A stretch of DNA of 64,000 nt from Sphingomonas sp. PP-CE-1A-559. Lineage in GTDB: Bacteria > Pseudomonadota > Alphaproteobacteria > Sphingomonadales > Sphingomonadaceae. Within the stretch, counting starts at the first letter, position 1. Every line of letters begins with the position of its first letter. This document shows, in pieces, positions 16,119 through 24,807 of this stretch. The translations under genes were made by a program, and so were the position numbers. A model generated the notes under the pieces. That model saw only the letters and a program-made list of their open reading frames with translations, searched no databases and was not told where the DNA came from. The stretch lies in assembly GCF_004340965.1 (NCBI RefSeq), contig NZ_SLYA01000003.1, forward strand, positions 558,001-622,000, read 5' to 3'.

Positions 16119-16135
16119 TCCTCTTCGTCCGGCAG

Positions 16136-16549
16136 ATGGCGTGGCTTCATGCCACGCCAAAGCCTGACCCTAACTCGCGTCGCGGCAAGCTCGAAAACCA
16201 ACCGCCCCCGATCAGTCGGCGCGAGCAGATGAAGAAAGACGGCATTCAGCCGCAGATGCCCCCGAACCCAGCGCCGCACATCATCGGCCGGTTCATCGAA
16301 ATGGGCATGACGCAGAGCGACGGCATGGGCCGCACGGTACTCAGCTGGTCAGAGATTTCCGCTTGGTGCGAGCGGACGATGATCAATCTGCCCCCGTGGG
16401 AATCACGCCTTATGCGAGAGCTATCCTCGGCATACCTCTCCGAGGGGCGTGTCGCGGAGAGCGGGACCTGTCCGCCCCCATGGCGCGGCATCGTGACGCA
16501 ACGCGAGCGCGACGTCAGCGAAGCGAACCTAGACCGGTTGCTGGGATAG
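16136..16549 (+). CDS. Tail assembly chaperone T part (made as G-T fusion)
   Basis: Frame following G; an ATG at 16136 gives 137 residues, but the frame is open back to the slippery site, and normal expression is probably as a fusion from 16091. The region IGRFIEMGMTQSDGMGRTVL, then LSWSEISAWCER and LPPWESRLMRELSSAYLSEG, has the helical look of second chaperone domains. No clear ribosome binding site lies before 16136, which fits frameshift expression. Confidence 0.75.
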   Translation: MAWLHATPKPDPNSRRGKLENQPPPISRREQMKKDGIQPQMPPNPAPHIIGRFIEMGMTQSDGMGRTVLSWSEISAWCERTMINLPPWESRLMRELSSAYLSEGRVAESGTCPPPWRGIVTQRERDVSEANLDRLLG

Positions 16550-16601
16550 CCAGCCAATAACGAAGCCGACGCTCGGGCGTCGATACACAGGGAGGCTGCT
16601 C

Positions 16602-19600
16602 ATGAACGACGGAACTCCTACGCTCGAGGTCGGCTTCGCGATCAATTCCGGGGGCTCGGTCGATGCCCTCATGCAACTTCAGCGCGCCATGGATACGACC
16701 GAAGCAAAGGTCGTCGCCGAGGCTGGCAAGATCACGCGCGCAACGTCAGACATGGTCAACCTCGGCAAGTCGGCCGCAGAGTTCGCCTCGTTCGATATCG
16801 CTGCGACCCGCGCCCTGCAAAACGTCGCCAACCAGAAGAAGGCAACCGAGAAGGCCGGCGAGGGCCTGATCCGGCAGCTTGAGCGCGAGACCGCCGCTTT
16901 CGGCAAGACCCGCGAAGAAATGCGCGAGACCCGGATCGCGGAAATTGCGCTCGCTGCCAGCAAGCAGGGCAATACGGACCTGTCCGCGCGCCTCGTCGCA
17001 GCGGAGTCCGCCCTATACGACAAGCGCTTCGCAGCCGCCCGCAAGGCGCGCGCCGAGACCGAGGCCCTGACGCAAGCACAGGAACAGGCTGCTAGCCAGG
17101 CGGTCGCCTCAGCAGAGCGTCAGGCACAGGCATTGCGCTCCGCTGCCTTCGCCCATGATCTGTTCGAGGCAGCGGCGCGGCGTGGCGTGGCGGCTATGCG
17201 TGAAATGGAGGCGGCTGAACGGGCGGCTGCATCTACGGCTGAGGCCACACGGATCCGTGATGCTGCACACGCCTACGGCTTGTTCGAGATGGCCGCGCGC
17301 AAGGGCGCGGCGGCACAGCGCGAGTTCGAGGCAGCTCAGGCGGCGACGGCGCGGGACGATGAGGCCCAGCGCCTGCGGTCGGCGGCGTTCGCTCATGACC
17401 AGTTCGAAGCTGCTGCGCGCCGCGGTGCCGCCGCCCTTCGAGCAGAAGAGGCTGCTGCTGCGAGCGATGCCGCGACGCTGGCCCGCCTGCGCGCGATGAT
17501 CGACCCGGCGGCAGCATCGCAGAACCGTTTGAATGCCGAACTCGTCGAGGCGCGGCGCGTCATGACCGCAGCCGGCGCGTCTGCGGCCGAGTTGGGCCGC
17601 GCGGAAAGCGCGCTCATCGAGCGCACGAACATGGCAGCCCAGCAACACGATCAGATGACGGCATCGGCTCGCAAGAGCGGTGGTGCGCTGAAGAATATCG
17701 CGGTCCAGCTGCCGGATATCACGCAAGGATTGCTCACCGGTCAGAAGCCCTTCCAAGTGTTCATCCAGCAGGGTGCGCAGATCTTCCAAGTCGCGCAGAT
17801 GAGCGAAGGTGGATTGCGCGGGTTCGGCAAGGAGGTTGGCGCTCTCACGCTTCGGTTCGCGCCCCTTCTGATCGGCTTTGCGGCCATCGGCGCCGGGTTC
17901 GCGCTGTTCAACCGGTGGGTCAACCAAGGGGTCACCAACGACCAGCTTACGGGTCACCTCGGCAAAATCACTGGCGGCGCGGACGCCACCAAGCAGGAGC
18001 TCTACAAGCTCAAAGACGCGACCGTGACCTGGGCCAACACCAGCGAGGCGCTGTTTAGCGTCGTCGGGAAAGACATCGCGGCAGCCTTCGTCGGTGACAT
18101 GAAGGGCATGGGCAAGGACGTAAAGACGATCCTCAATGATCTCACGTCGTACGGCGTAAATGCCCTTGCTGGCATGTACGCGGCGGTCGCGGGAATGAAG
18201 TCGTACCTCGGGGAGGTTGAAAAGGGCGGCATCATCGGCGTCGCGAAGATGCTTGTTGGGCAGGGTGACCCGAAGCTCATCGAAAAGACCATCGGCAAGG
18301 ATTTCGACACCGCCAAGAAGTACCTCACGGGCCTTGGCGGGCGTGTTCGTGCGGAAGCGATCGAGAACGCTCGCAAGGACAACGCCAAGATAATCGGGTT
18401 GAATAATTTCCCGAAGCCAAAGACCGATAAGCATGCCGAGGCGCTAGAGCGCGACGCTGAAGCGACCGAGGCGCAGATCCGCAACCTGTACAAGCTGGCG
18501 GATGCGTACAGCGTTTCTGGCGCTGCGGCGCTGATCGCCGAGGCTCGTGTGAAGGCCGAAAGCAAGGCGATCCGGCAGCAGGCGGATATCGAGGCGGCAG
18601 TTGACCGGCAGGTGCGACTCTCGATCGCACAACGGGTGTCGGACGCCAGCAAGTCGGCCGCAGCGATGCGCGATCAGGCTCGCATCCAGACCGAAGTGAA
18701 TGGTGAGGTGGCGGCTGGCAATCTCCCCGCGGCGCTCGCGGGCGAGTTGATGCAGAAGCGCATCGCGGAGCTCCCGTTGCTCGCCGCGCTTGAGGCAGCG
18801 CAGCAGCGTGGCCTGAAGGAGGAAGTCGATAAGGCTACCAAGGCACTCGAGGGGCAGCGTAGCGCTCAAGCGGACCTCGACGCGGCCGCAATGGGCGCCC
18901 GGTTCGTCGCAGCAGATACCGCAGCTGACAACCGGCTGGCCGACCTCCGCGAAGAGCTTTCGCTGATCGGTGCAACCGATGCTGCCCGCACCCGTGCGCT
19001 CGCGACGACGCGCGCCACCCGCGAAGCCCAAGAGATGTTCCCGGGCGCGCTTGCGAACCAAGCGGCGTATATCGCAAAGCAGGTCGAGATCGCCGACAAG
19101 ACCACGACCCTCGCCGCTGCTCAGCGGTCATATAACGATGCGCTGACGTTCACCGCCGATAAGTGGGACATCATAGCCGGCAAGGTCCAGTCGGCCGGGC
19201 AAGGCATGGCTGACGCGTTCGGCGAGGCAGGTCGTGCGATCGGCGATATGGCATCGATCTACGCCACCTATCAGGCTGATCGGACGCGCGCAGAGGCTGA
19301 GCATCTAGCGCGCATCAAGGAAGCCGGCACCGATCAGGCCCAGATCGCACGCGAGAACGCGCGCTTCGCTCTCCGGTCGTCCGGTGCTCAGGTTGCGGCG
19401 TTCGGCGACGCGGCTGCGGCTGCCAAGGGATTTTTTAAGGAAGGCTCGTCCGGCTACAAGGCTCTGGAGGTCGCTGAGAAGACCTTCCGCGCAATTCAGT
19501 TCGCCCTGTCGCTTCGCGCGATGGCTCAGGACGCAATCGAGACCGGCACGAAGCTCGCGACCGGTGCGGCACGGATCGCCGTTGGCGCGACCGAGGCGGT

Positions 19601-21599
19601 CGTGAACGCGATCAAGAGCCTGCCGTTTCCCCTTAATTTGGCAGCTGGAGCAGCAACTGTAGCTGCGCTGGCGGGCATCGGCGTCTCGGTCGCCGGGTCG
19701 TTCGGGGGCGGCAAGAACACGCTGCCCACGTCTAACACCGGCACCGGCACGGTTCTCGGCGACACCTCGGCGAAGAGCGACAGCATCAAGAACTCGATCG
19801 ATGCGCTGAAGGAGGTCGACACGTTGACGAACACCTTCGCGCGCGAAATGTCGGCTTCGTTGAAGTCCATCGACAGTCAGATCGGCGGCGTTGCGGCCCT
19901 CGTGGTGCGCTCGGGCAACATCGACGCGTCGGCAGGCGTCAACACCGGCTTCAAGACCAACGCGGTCGGCTCGACCCTGAAGGCGCTCGTTCCCGTGTTC
20001 GGCGGCGCGCTCGCATCGCTGTTCGGCACTAAGACCAGCGTCATCGGAAGCGGCCTCTATGGCGGCGCGCAGTCGGTCGGCAGTATCCTCGGCGGTGGCT
20101 TCGACGCGTCCTATTATTCGGACGTCGAGAAGAAGAAGAAGCTTTTCGGCCTCACGACCAGCACCAAATATTCCACGCAGTACGGCGCGGCTGACGCGGG
20201 CCTTGAGAATCAGTTCACGCTGATCCTGAAGTCGTTCAACGACGCGATCGCGGCAGCTGCCGGACCGCTCGGCGTTGCCACTGGCGATGTCCAGGCGCGG
20301 CTGAACGGCTTCATCGTCAACATCGGCAAAATCGATCTGAAGGGCCTCACCGGCGAGCAGATCGAAGAGAAGCTATCGGCGGTGTTCGGTGCAGCTGCGG
20401 ACGGCATGGCGGCTGCTGCATTCCCCGGGATCGAGCAGTTCCAGAAGGTGGGCGAAGGCGTGTTCGAGACGCTGGTCCGCGTTGCATCGACCGTCGAGGC
20501 GGTCGGCACGTCGCTCTCCCTGCTCGGCACCAACACACAGGCCATGGGGATCGGCGTTAAGCTTGCCCTGGCCGACCAGTTCGACAGCGTCTCGGCGTTG
20601 ACCGATGCCGCGAGCGCGTATTTCCAGACCTTCTATTCGAAGGAAGAGCAGGCAGCCGCCAAGACGGCGCAGATGACCGGCGTGTTCACTAGCCTCGGTC
20701 TGGCGATGCCATCGACGTTGGCAGGGTTCCGTCAACTGGTCGAAGCGCAGGATCTGACGACCGCGGCCGGGCAGTCGACCTATGCCACGCTGCTGAAGCT
20801 GGCACCGGCATTCGCCGAACTGCAAGCCTCGCTGGAGGGGGCAAAGAGCGCGGCCGACATCGCCAGCGAGCGGCAGGACCTGCAACGCCAGCTGCTCGAA
20901 CTGGCCGGCGACACCGCAGCCCTCCGCGCCCTCGACCTTGCCAAGCTCGATCCGTCGAACCGCGCACTACAGGAGCAGATCTACGCGGTGCAGGACGCTC
21001 AGACGGCAGCGGCGGCAGCCAAGACGCTCGCCGATGCCTGGACGTCGGTCGGCGACAGCATCACCACCGAGATCGAGCGCATCCGCGGCCTCACCGGCAC
21101 CAATACGGGCGGCGGCTTTGCCCAGCTGCTCGGGCAGTTCAACGCGGCGAACATGGCCGCGCGCGGTGGCGATCAGGATGCAGCCAAGAGCCTGCCGGGC
21201 CTGTCGCAGGCATTGCTGACCGCAGCAGCCGCATCGGCGACTAGCCGGCAGGAACTCGACCGTATCCAGGCGCAGACGGCTGCAGCCCTCGAAGCCACGA
21301 ACGCGGCGATCAAGGGCATCGCCGGGGTGGTCTCGCCATCGACGCCTACCGGCAAGTCGAACATCACCTTCCTGGACACCGCGGCCATGACGCAGGCCGC
21401 GCAGGCATCGCCGGCAGCCGCGAACGACGATCTGCTCGAAGAGGTGAAGTCCCTCCGCGAAGAGATCGTGCAGATGCGTGCCGACAATAATACCGGGCAC
21501 GCCACGACTGCCGGGAATACCGCGAAGATCGCGCGGAAGTTCGAGGACGTCACCGCAGCGAGCGGCGGCGAGGCGATCAGCGTGGCGAGCGCCGCGTGA
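16602..21599 (+). CDS. Tail length tape measure protein
   Basis: 1665 residues, mostly helical and Ala-rich. Near residues 365-400 the sequence AVQLPDITQGLLTGQKPFQV is the lambda-H-type tape measure domain, followed by a hydrophobic segment (FAPLLIGFAAIGAGFALF, near 420). A second hydrophobic stretch lies near residues 1005-1030. Residues about 175-290 hold three copies of a roughly 40-residue repeat (RSAAFAHDLFEAAARRG, IRDAAHAYGLFEMAARKG, LRSAAFAHDQFEAAARRG). The protein sets tail length and is ejected with the DNA. GGGAGG precedes the ATG. Confidence 0.92.
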   Translation: MNDGTPTLEVGFAINSGGSVDALMQLQRAMDTTEAKVVAEAGKITRATSDMVNLGKSAAEFASFDIAATRALQNVANQKKATEKAGEGLIRQLERETAAFGKTREEMRETRIAEIALAASKQGNTDLSARLVAAESALYDKRFAAARKARAETEALTQAQEQAASQAVASAERQAQALRSAAFAHDLFEAAARRGVAAMREMEAAERAAASTAEATRIRDAAHAYGLFEMAARKGAAAQREFEAAQAATARDDEAQRLRSAAFAHDQFEAAARRGAAALRAEEAAAASDAATLARLRAMIDPAAASQNRLNAELVEARRVMTAAGASAAELGRAESALIERTNMAAQQHDQMTASARKSGGALKNIAVQLPDITQGLLTGQKPFQVFIQQGAQIFQVAQMSEGGLRGFGKEVGALTLRFAPLLIGFAAIGAGFALFNRWVNQGVTNDQLTGHLGKITGGADATKQELYKLKDATVTWANTSEALFSVVGKDIAAAFVGDMKGMGKDVKTILNDLTSYGVNALAGMYAAVAGMKSYLGEVEKGGIIGVAKMLVGQGDPKLIEKTIGKDFDTAKKYLTGLGGRVRAEAIENARKDNAKIIGLNNFPKPKTDKHAEALERDAEATEAQIRNLYKLADAYSVSGAAALIAEARVKAESKAIRQQADIEAAVDRQVRLSIAQRVSDASKSAAAMRDQARIQTEVNGEVAAGNLPAALAGELMQKRIAELPLLAALEAAQQRGLKEEVDKATKALEGQRSAQADLDAAAMGARFVAADTAADNRLADLREELSLIGATDAARTRALATTRATREAQEMFPGALANQAAYIAKQVEIADKTTTLAAAQRSYNDALTFTADKWDIIAGKVQSAGQGMADAFGEAGRAIGDMASIYATYQADRTRAEAEHLARIKEAGTDQAQIARENARFALRSSGAQVAAFGDAAAAAKGFFKEGSSGYKALEVAEKTFRAIQFALSLRAMAQDAIETGTKLATGAARIAVGATEAVVNAIKSLPFPLNLAAGAATVAALAGIGVSVAGSFGGGKNTLPTSNTGTGTVLGDTSAKSDSIKNSIDALKEVDTLTNTFAREMSASLKSIDSQIGGVAALVVRSGNIDASAGVNTGFKTNAVGSTLKALVPVFGGALASLFGTKTSVIGSGLYGGAQSVGSILGGGFDASYYSDVEKKKKLFGLTTSTKYSTQYGAADAGLENQFTLILKSFNDAIAAAAGPLGVATGDVQARLNGFIVNIGKIDLKGLTGEQIEEKLSAVFGAAADGMAAAAFPGIEQFQKVGEGVFETLVRVASTVEAVGTSLSLLGTNTQAMGIGVKLALADQFDSVSALTDAASAYFQTFYSKEEQAAAKTAQMTGVFTSLGLAMPSTLAGFRQLVEAQDLTTAAGQSTYATLLKLAPAFAELQASLEGAKSAADIASERQDLQRQLLELAGDTAALRALDLAKLDPSNRALQEQIYAVQDAQTAAAAAKTLADAWTSVGDSITTEIERIRGLTGTNTGGGFAQLLGQFNAANMAARGGDQDAAKSLPGLSQALLTAAAASATSRQELDRIQAQTAAALEATNAAIKGIAGVVSPSTPTGKSNITFLDTAAMTQAAQASPAAANDDLLEEVKSLREEIVQMRADNNTGHATTAGNTAKIARKFEDVTAASGGEAISVASAA

Positions 21600-24500
21600 A
21601 GGTCGTTACCGCCGGCGGTGAAACCATTGAACTCGGCACGACCGAGACGGCGCCGACGATCGGCATCATCGACTATAGCAAACGCGTCACCGACGACTTC
21701 GGGGTGACGACGGTCGTCGAGCGCGGGTTCGCGCGGCGCATGTCGGTCCGCCTCGGCGTGCCGTTCGATGACGTCGACGGGTTGCAGCGTCGCCTGGCGG
21801 ACCTCCGCGCGACGTCGGCGATGTGGGTTGCGGACGAGCGGTTCAACAGCCTGTCGGTTCGCGGGTTCTACAAAGAGTTCGAGATCGATCTCGCCGTTCC
21901 GCCACTCAGCTTCTGCACCCTCACCGTCGAGGGCATGGTTGCCACAGACCAGTTGACCGACGCGGGCGGGGATCCGGCACCAACGGGCTACGCTTCGACT
22001 CTCCAGCTGCTGCAGCCGGTCATCATGACCAACAGCGTGTTGGCGACCAGCAACGTGATCGAAGACGATTACCCGGAATGGTCTGCGGGGATCAGCTACG
22101 CGCTTGGCGCCCACGTCATCAAAGCCGCCACGCACCGGGTCTATGAGAACGCGAAGGCTGCGAACGTGGGCAACGACCCGGCAGGCGCGTCTGGGCTCTG
22201 GATTGACGTCGGGCCGACCAAGCGCTGGGCGATGTTCGATCAGGCGCTCGGCACGGCCTCGACGGCTACGGGATCGATCGAGGTCACCCTGACTGCCGGG
22301 ACCGTCCAGGCCGTCGCGCTGCTTGACGTCGTGGCAACCGCGGTACGGGTGCGCGCAACCGGATACGATCGCACGCTCGCGGTCGGCGCCGGTGCGGTCA
22401 CCTTCCTTGACCTGCCATCGGCGACCGGCGCGGTGACGGTGACCATCACCGGCCCGAGCACGGTATCGGTCGGCACGCTACTGATCGGTAGCCTCGTCGC
22501 GCTGGGCATTACTGAGGCCTCGCCGACGGCGGGCATCACCGATTACAGCCGCAAGGACGTCGACGACTTCGGCGAGGTGACGATCGTTCAGCGCGCGTGG
22601 GCGAAGCGGATGACCGCGAAGGCCCTAATCCGGACGGACGCGATCGATGCCGTCGCCAACCGCATCACCGCGGTACGAGCGCGGCCGTCGCTCTGGATCG
22701 GGCAAGCCGGGCTCGACAGCCTCACGATCTACGGGTTCTTTAAGGACTTCTCGATCGAGGCGGGCGAAGGCGTCAGTAAGCTGTCGCTGTCGATCGAAGG
22801 CCTGAGCGTTGCGGCGAAGGTGGAGCCGCTCAGCGTCGAGTGGGAGAACATCAAGGACAGCAACCCCGCCAAACCGAAGCCCGACGACGGCGCGACGAAT
22901 AGCGCGGATCCTGCATCGCCGCTCGGGCCGGATGACACCGTCGGCGAGGTGCTCAACTTCCTCGCCGAGGCTCGCCGCAATGCGACCGAGGGGCTGGAGC
23001 AGATCGCCGCGGCGAAGGCCGCGCTCGACATCGCGCGCGGTGATCTCGACCGCGTCCTGCTACAGGCGCGTCAGACGGTCCAGGCTGCACTGTCGGGCCA
23101 GTTGCTGGAGCAACGACGGAAAGCTCGCGTCGACTTCCTGACGCATCTCGACGGCGTGCAGGTCGGGGTGGCTATCCAGAACGAGACGACGCAGCGGATC
23201 GAAGGCGAACTTGCCACGGCGACGGTCTTCGCCCTGCTCGGCGCCAAGAACTCGACCGGCACGGCATTCATTCTGAATAGTGGGACGGTTCTCGTCGCAC
23301 CCGGCCAGTCGCTCGCGCAGAAGTTCGAGACGATCGAGGCGGAGGTCGACGGCGTCAGCGGCGACACCGCAGCGGCGATCACCCGTCTCGACCAGGCGGA
23401 TGCGGACGAGGCCGAAGCCCGGGCTCAGGCGATCACCGCGTTGCAGACCAGCTTCTCGGATTCACTAGTGCAGACGAATGGGTCGATCACCGATTTGGCG
23501 CTCGTCGTCAGCGATGCCGACCACGCGCTGGCGCAAAGCATCACCGACCTCGGCACGACGTTCGACGGCAAGCTGTCGGACACGGCTGCCGCCATAACGC
23601 TCGTGCAGGAAGCGGTAAGCGATGAGACGGCAGCCCGAGCGACCGCGATCACCAATCTCACAACGTCCTTCACCAACTCGATCGGCGAAGCGGTCGGCGC
23701 GGCGGCCACCACGTTCAACCAGGCCATCTCGTCGGAGACCGAGGCGCGCGCGCAGGCCATCACCGACCTGAGCGCCAGTTTCACGACGGCGCTCGGCACG
23801 GCGATCGGCGCCGCGGTGACGAACTTCGGGCTGGCGATCGCCGACGAAAGCGAGGCGCGGGCGGAGCAGTACGGCTTGGTCACCGCACGCCTGAACAACG
23901 TCGGCGGCGGCACGGCCTCGGTGGAGCAGCTGTTCTCGGCGCAGGCGGACGCGCTCGGCAACCTGTCGGCCCGTGCCGGGCTCGCTGTCACTGCAGGCGG
24001 GGTCGTCAGTGGCATCTTCGTCACGGCCGCGGATGGTTCGAACGGCAAGATCAGCGACATCACCTTTGCGGCCATGACGATCAACGTCAGCACCGCGAAG
24101 CTGATCTTCAACAACGGGTCGGTGATGAAGGTGCTCGGCACCGGGTTCGGCGTCGGCAACGAGTTCATTGACTGGTTCGGCCCATCGATGCCGTTCGCGC
24201 AGTGCTCGCGCACGAATGGCATCGTTTGGCAGACGGTCACCGGCGATGCCTATTTCGGCGGCGCGCTCTCCGCTGGGGTGCTGACGAACGGCGGGCAGAG
24301 CAGCAGTGTCGGGGCCGACGTCATCGCCGATACCGGCGGGTTCGGCTCGAACGGGGGCAAGATCACCGTCGTCATGACCTGGTCTTACAGTTGGTCGTTG
24401 AATGTGACTTACAGCGGCTCTGCTAGCAGCAAGCAATCGTTCGACAATGCCGCAGCTGCGTACGGCGCGACCTCTCAGGACGGCAACTTCTTCACCGGCA

Positions 24501-24802
24501 CTCGTGTCGAGACCGGCAATCCCACTCTTGTGCTCGCGCGCGAGATTGGGGGCTCGGCCCGTATCGACGTCGCGACACCTACGATCAGCAAGGGCGTCGG
24601 CACGTTCAGTGGCTCCCGCCCGATTGCCGAGGGGGAGCCGGGCCAAGCCACCTTCACGGCGAACTGGTCGGCGAGCCTAACCTACACCGACCCGGATCAG
24701 ATCATCGCCGATCGCCGGTTTCTCGCCACCCTCGCGCGTGGGTTCACCGCCGGGAACGGCGCCGTCTCGCAGCGCGTCACCATCATCACGACCGAGGAAT
24801 AG
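21596..24802 (+). CDS. Large tail-tip/host-attachment protein with duplicated N-terminal domain
   Basis: 1068 residues. A domain near residues 14-112 (IGIIDYSKRVTDDFG ... SLSVRGFYKEFEIDL) is repeated near 305-402 (AGITDYSRKDVDDFG ... SLTIYGFFKDFSIEA). Between them, about 155-205, the segment YALGAHVIKAATHRVYENAK ending in GLWIDVG looks like a carbohydrate-binding module of family 5/12. Residues 460-780 are long helices with repeated EARAQAITDLSASFT-like units, then a DUF1983-like part as in lambda J (LSARAGLAVTAGGVVSGIFV). The beta-rich C-terminus may touch the host. Overlaps the tape-measure gene by four bases. Confidence 0.75.
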   Translation: MKVVTAGGETIELGTTETAPTIGIIDYSKRVTDDFGVTTVVERGFARRMSVRLGVPFDDVDGLQRRLADLRATSAMWVADERFNSLSVRGFYKEFEIDLAVPPLSFCTLTVEGMVATDQLTDAGGDPAPTGYASTLQLLQPVIMTNSVLATSNVIEDDYPEWSAGISYALGAHVIKAATHRVYENAKAANVGNDPAGASGLWIDVGPTKRWAMFDQALGTASTATGSIEVTLTAGTVQAVALLDVVATAVRVRATGYDRTLAVGAGAVTFLDLPSATGAVTVTITGPSTVSVGTLLIGSLVALGITEASPTAGITDYSRKDVDDFGEVTIVQRAWAKRMTAKALIRTDAIDAVANRITAVRARPSLWIGQAGLDSLTIYGFFKDFSIEAGEGVSKLSLSIEGLSVAAKVEPLSVEWENIKDSNPAKPKPDDGATNSADPASPLGPDDTVGEVLNFLAEARRNATEGLEQIAAAKAALDIARGDLDRVLLQARQTVQAALSGQLLEQRRKARVDFLTHLDGVQVGVAIQNETTQRIEGELATATVFALLGAKNSTGTAFILNSGTVLVAPGQSLAQKFETIEAEVDGVSGDTAAAITRLDQADADEAEARAQAITALQTSFSDSLVQTNGSITDLALVVSDADHALAQSITDLGTTFDGKLSDTAAAITLVQEAVSDETAARATAITNLTTSFTNSIGEAVGAAATTFNQAISSETEARAQAITDLSASFTTALGTAIGAAVTNFGLAIADESEARAEQYGLVTARLNNVGGGTASVEQLFSAQADALGNLSARAGLAVTAGGVVSGIFVTAADGSNGKISDITFAAMTINVSTAKLIFNNGSVMKVLGTGFGVGNEFIDWFGPSMPFAQCSRTNGIVWQTVTGDAYFGGALSAGVLTNGGQSSSVGADVIADTGGFGSNGGKITVVMTWSYSWSLNVTYSGSASSKQSFDNAAAAYGATSQDGNFFTGTRVETGNPTLVLAREIGGSARIDVATPTISKGVGTFSGSRPIAEGEPGQATFTANWSASLTYTDPDQIIADRRFLATLARGFTAGNGAVSQRVTIITTEE

Positions 24803-24807
24803 CGGCT

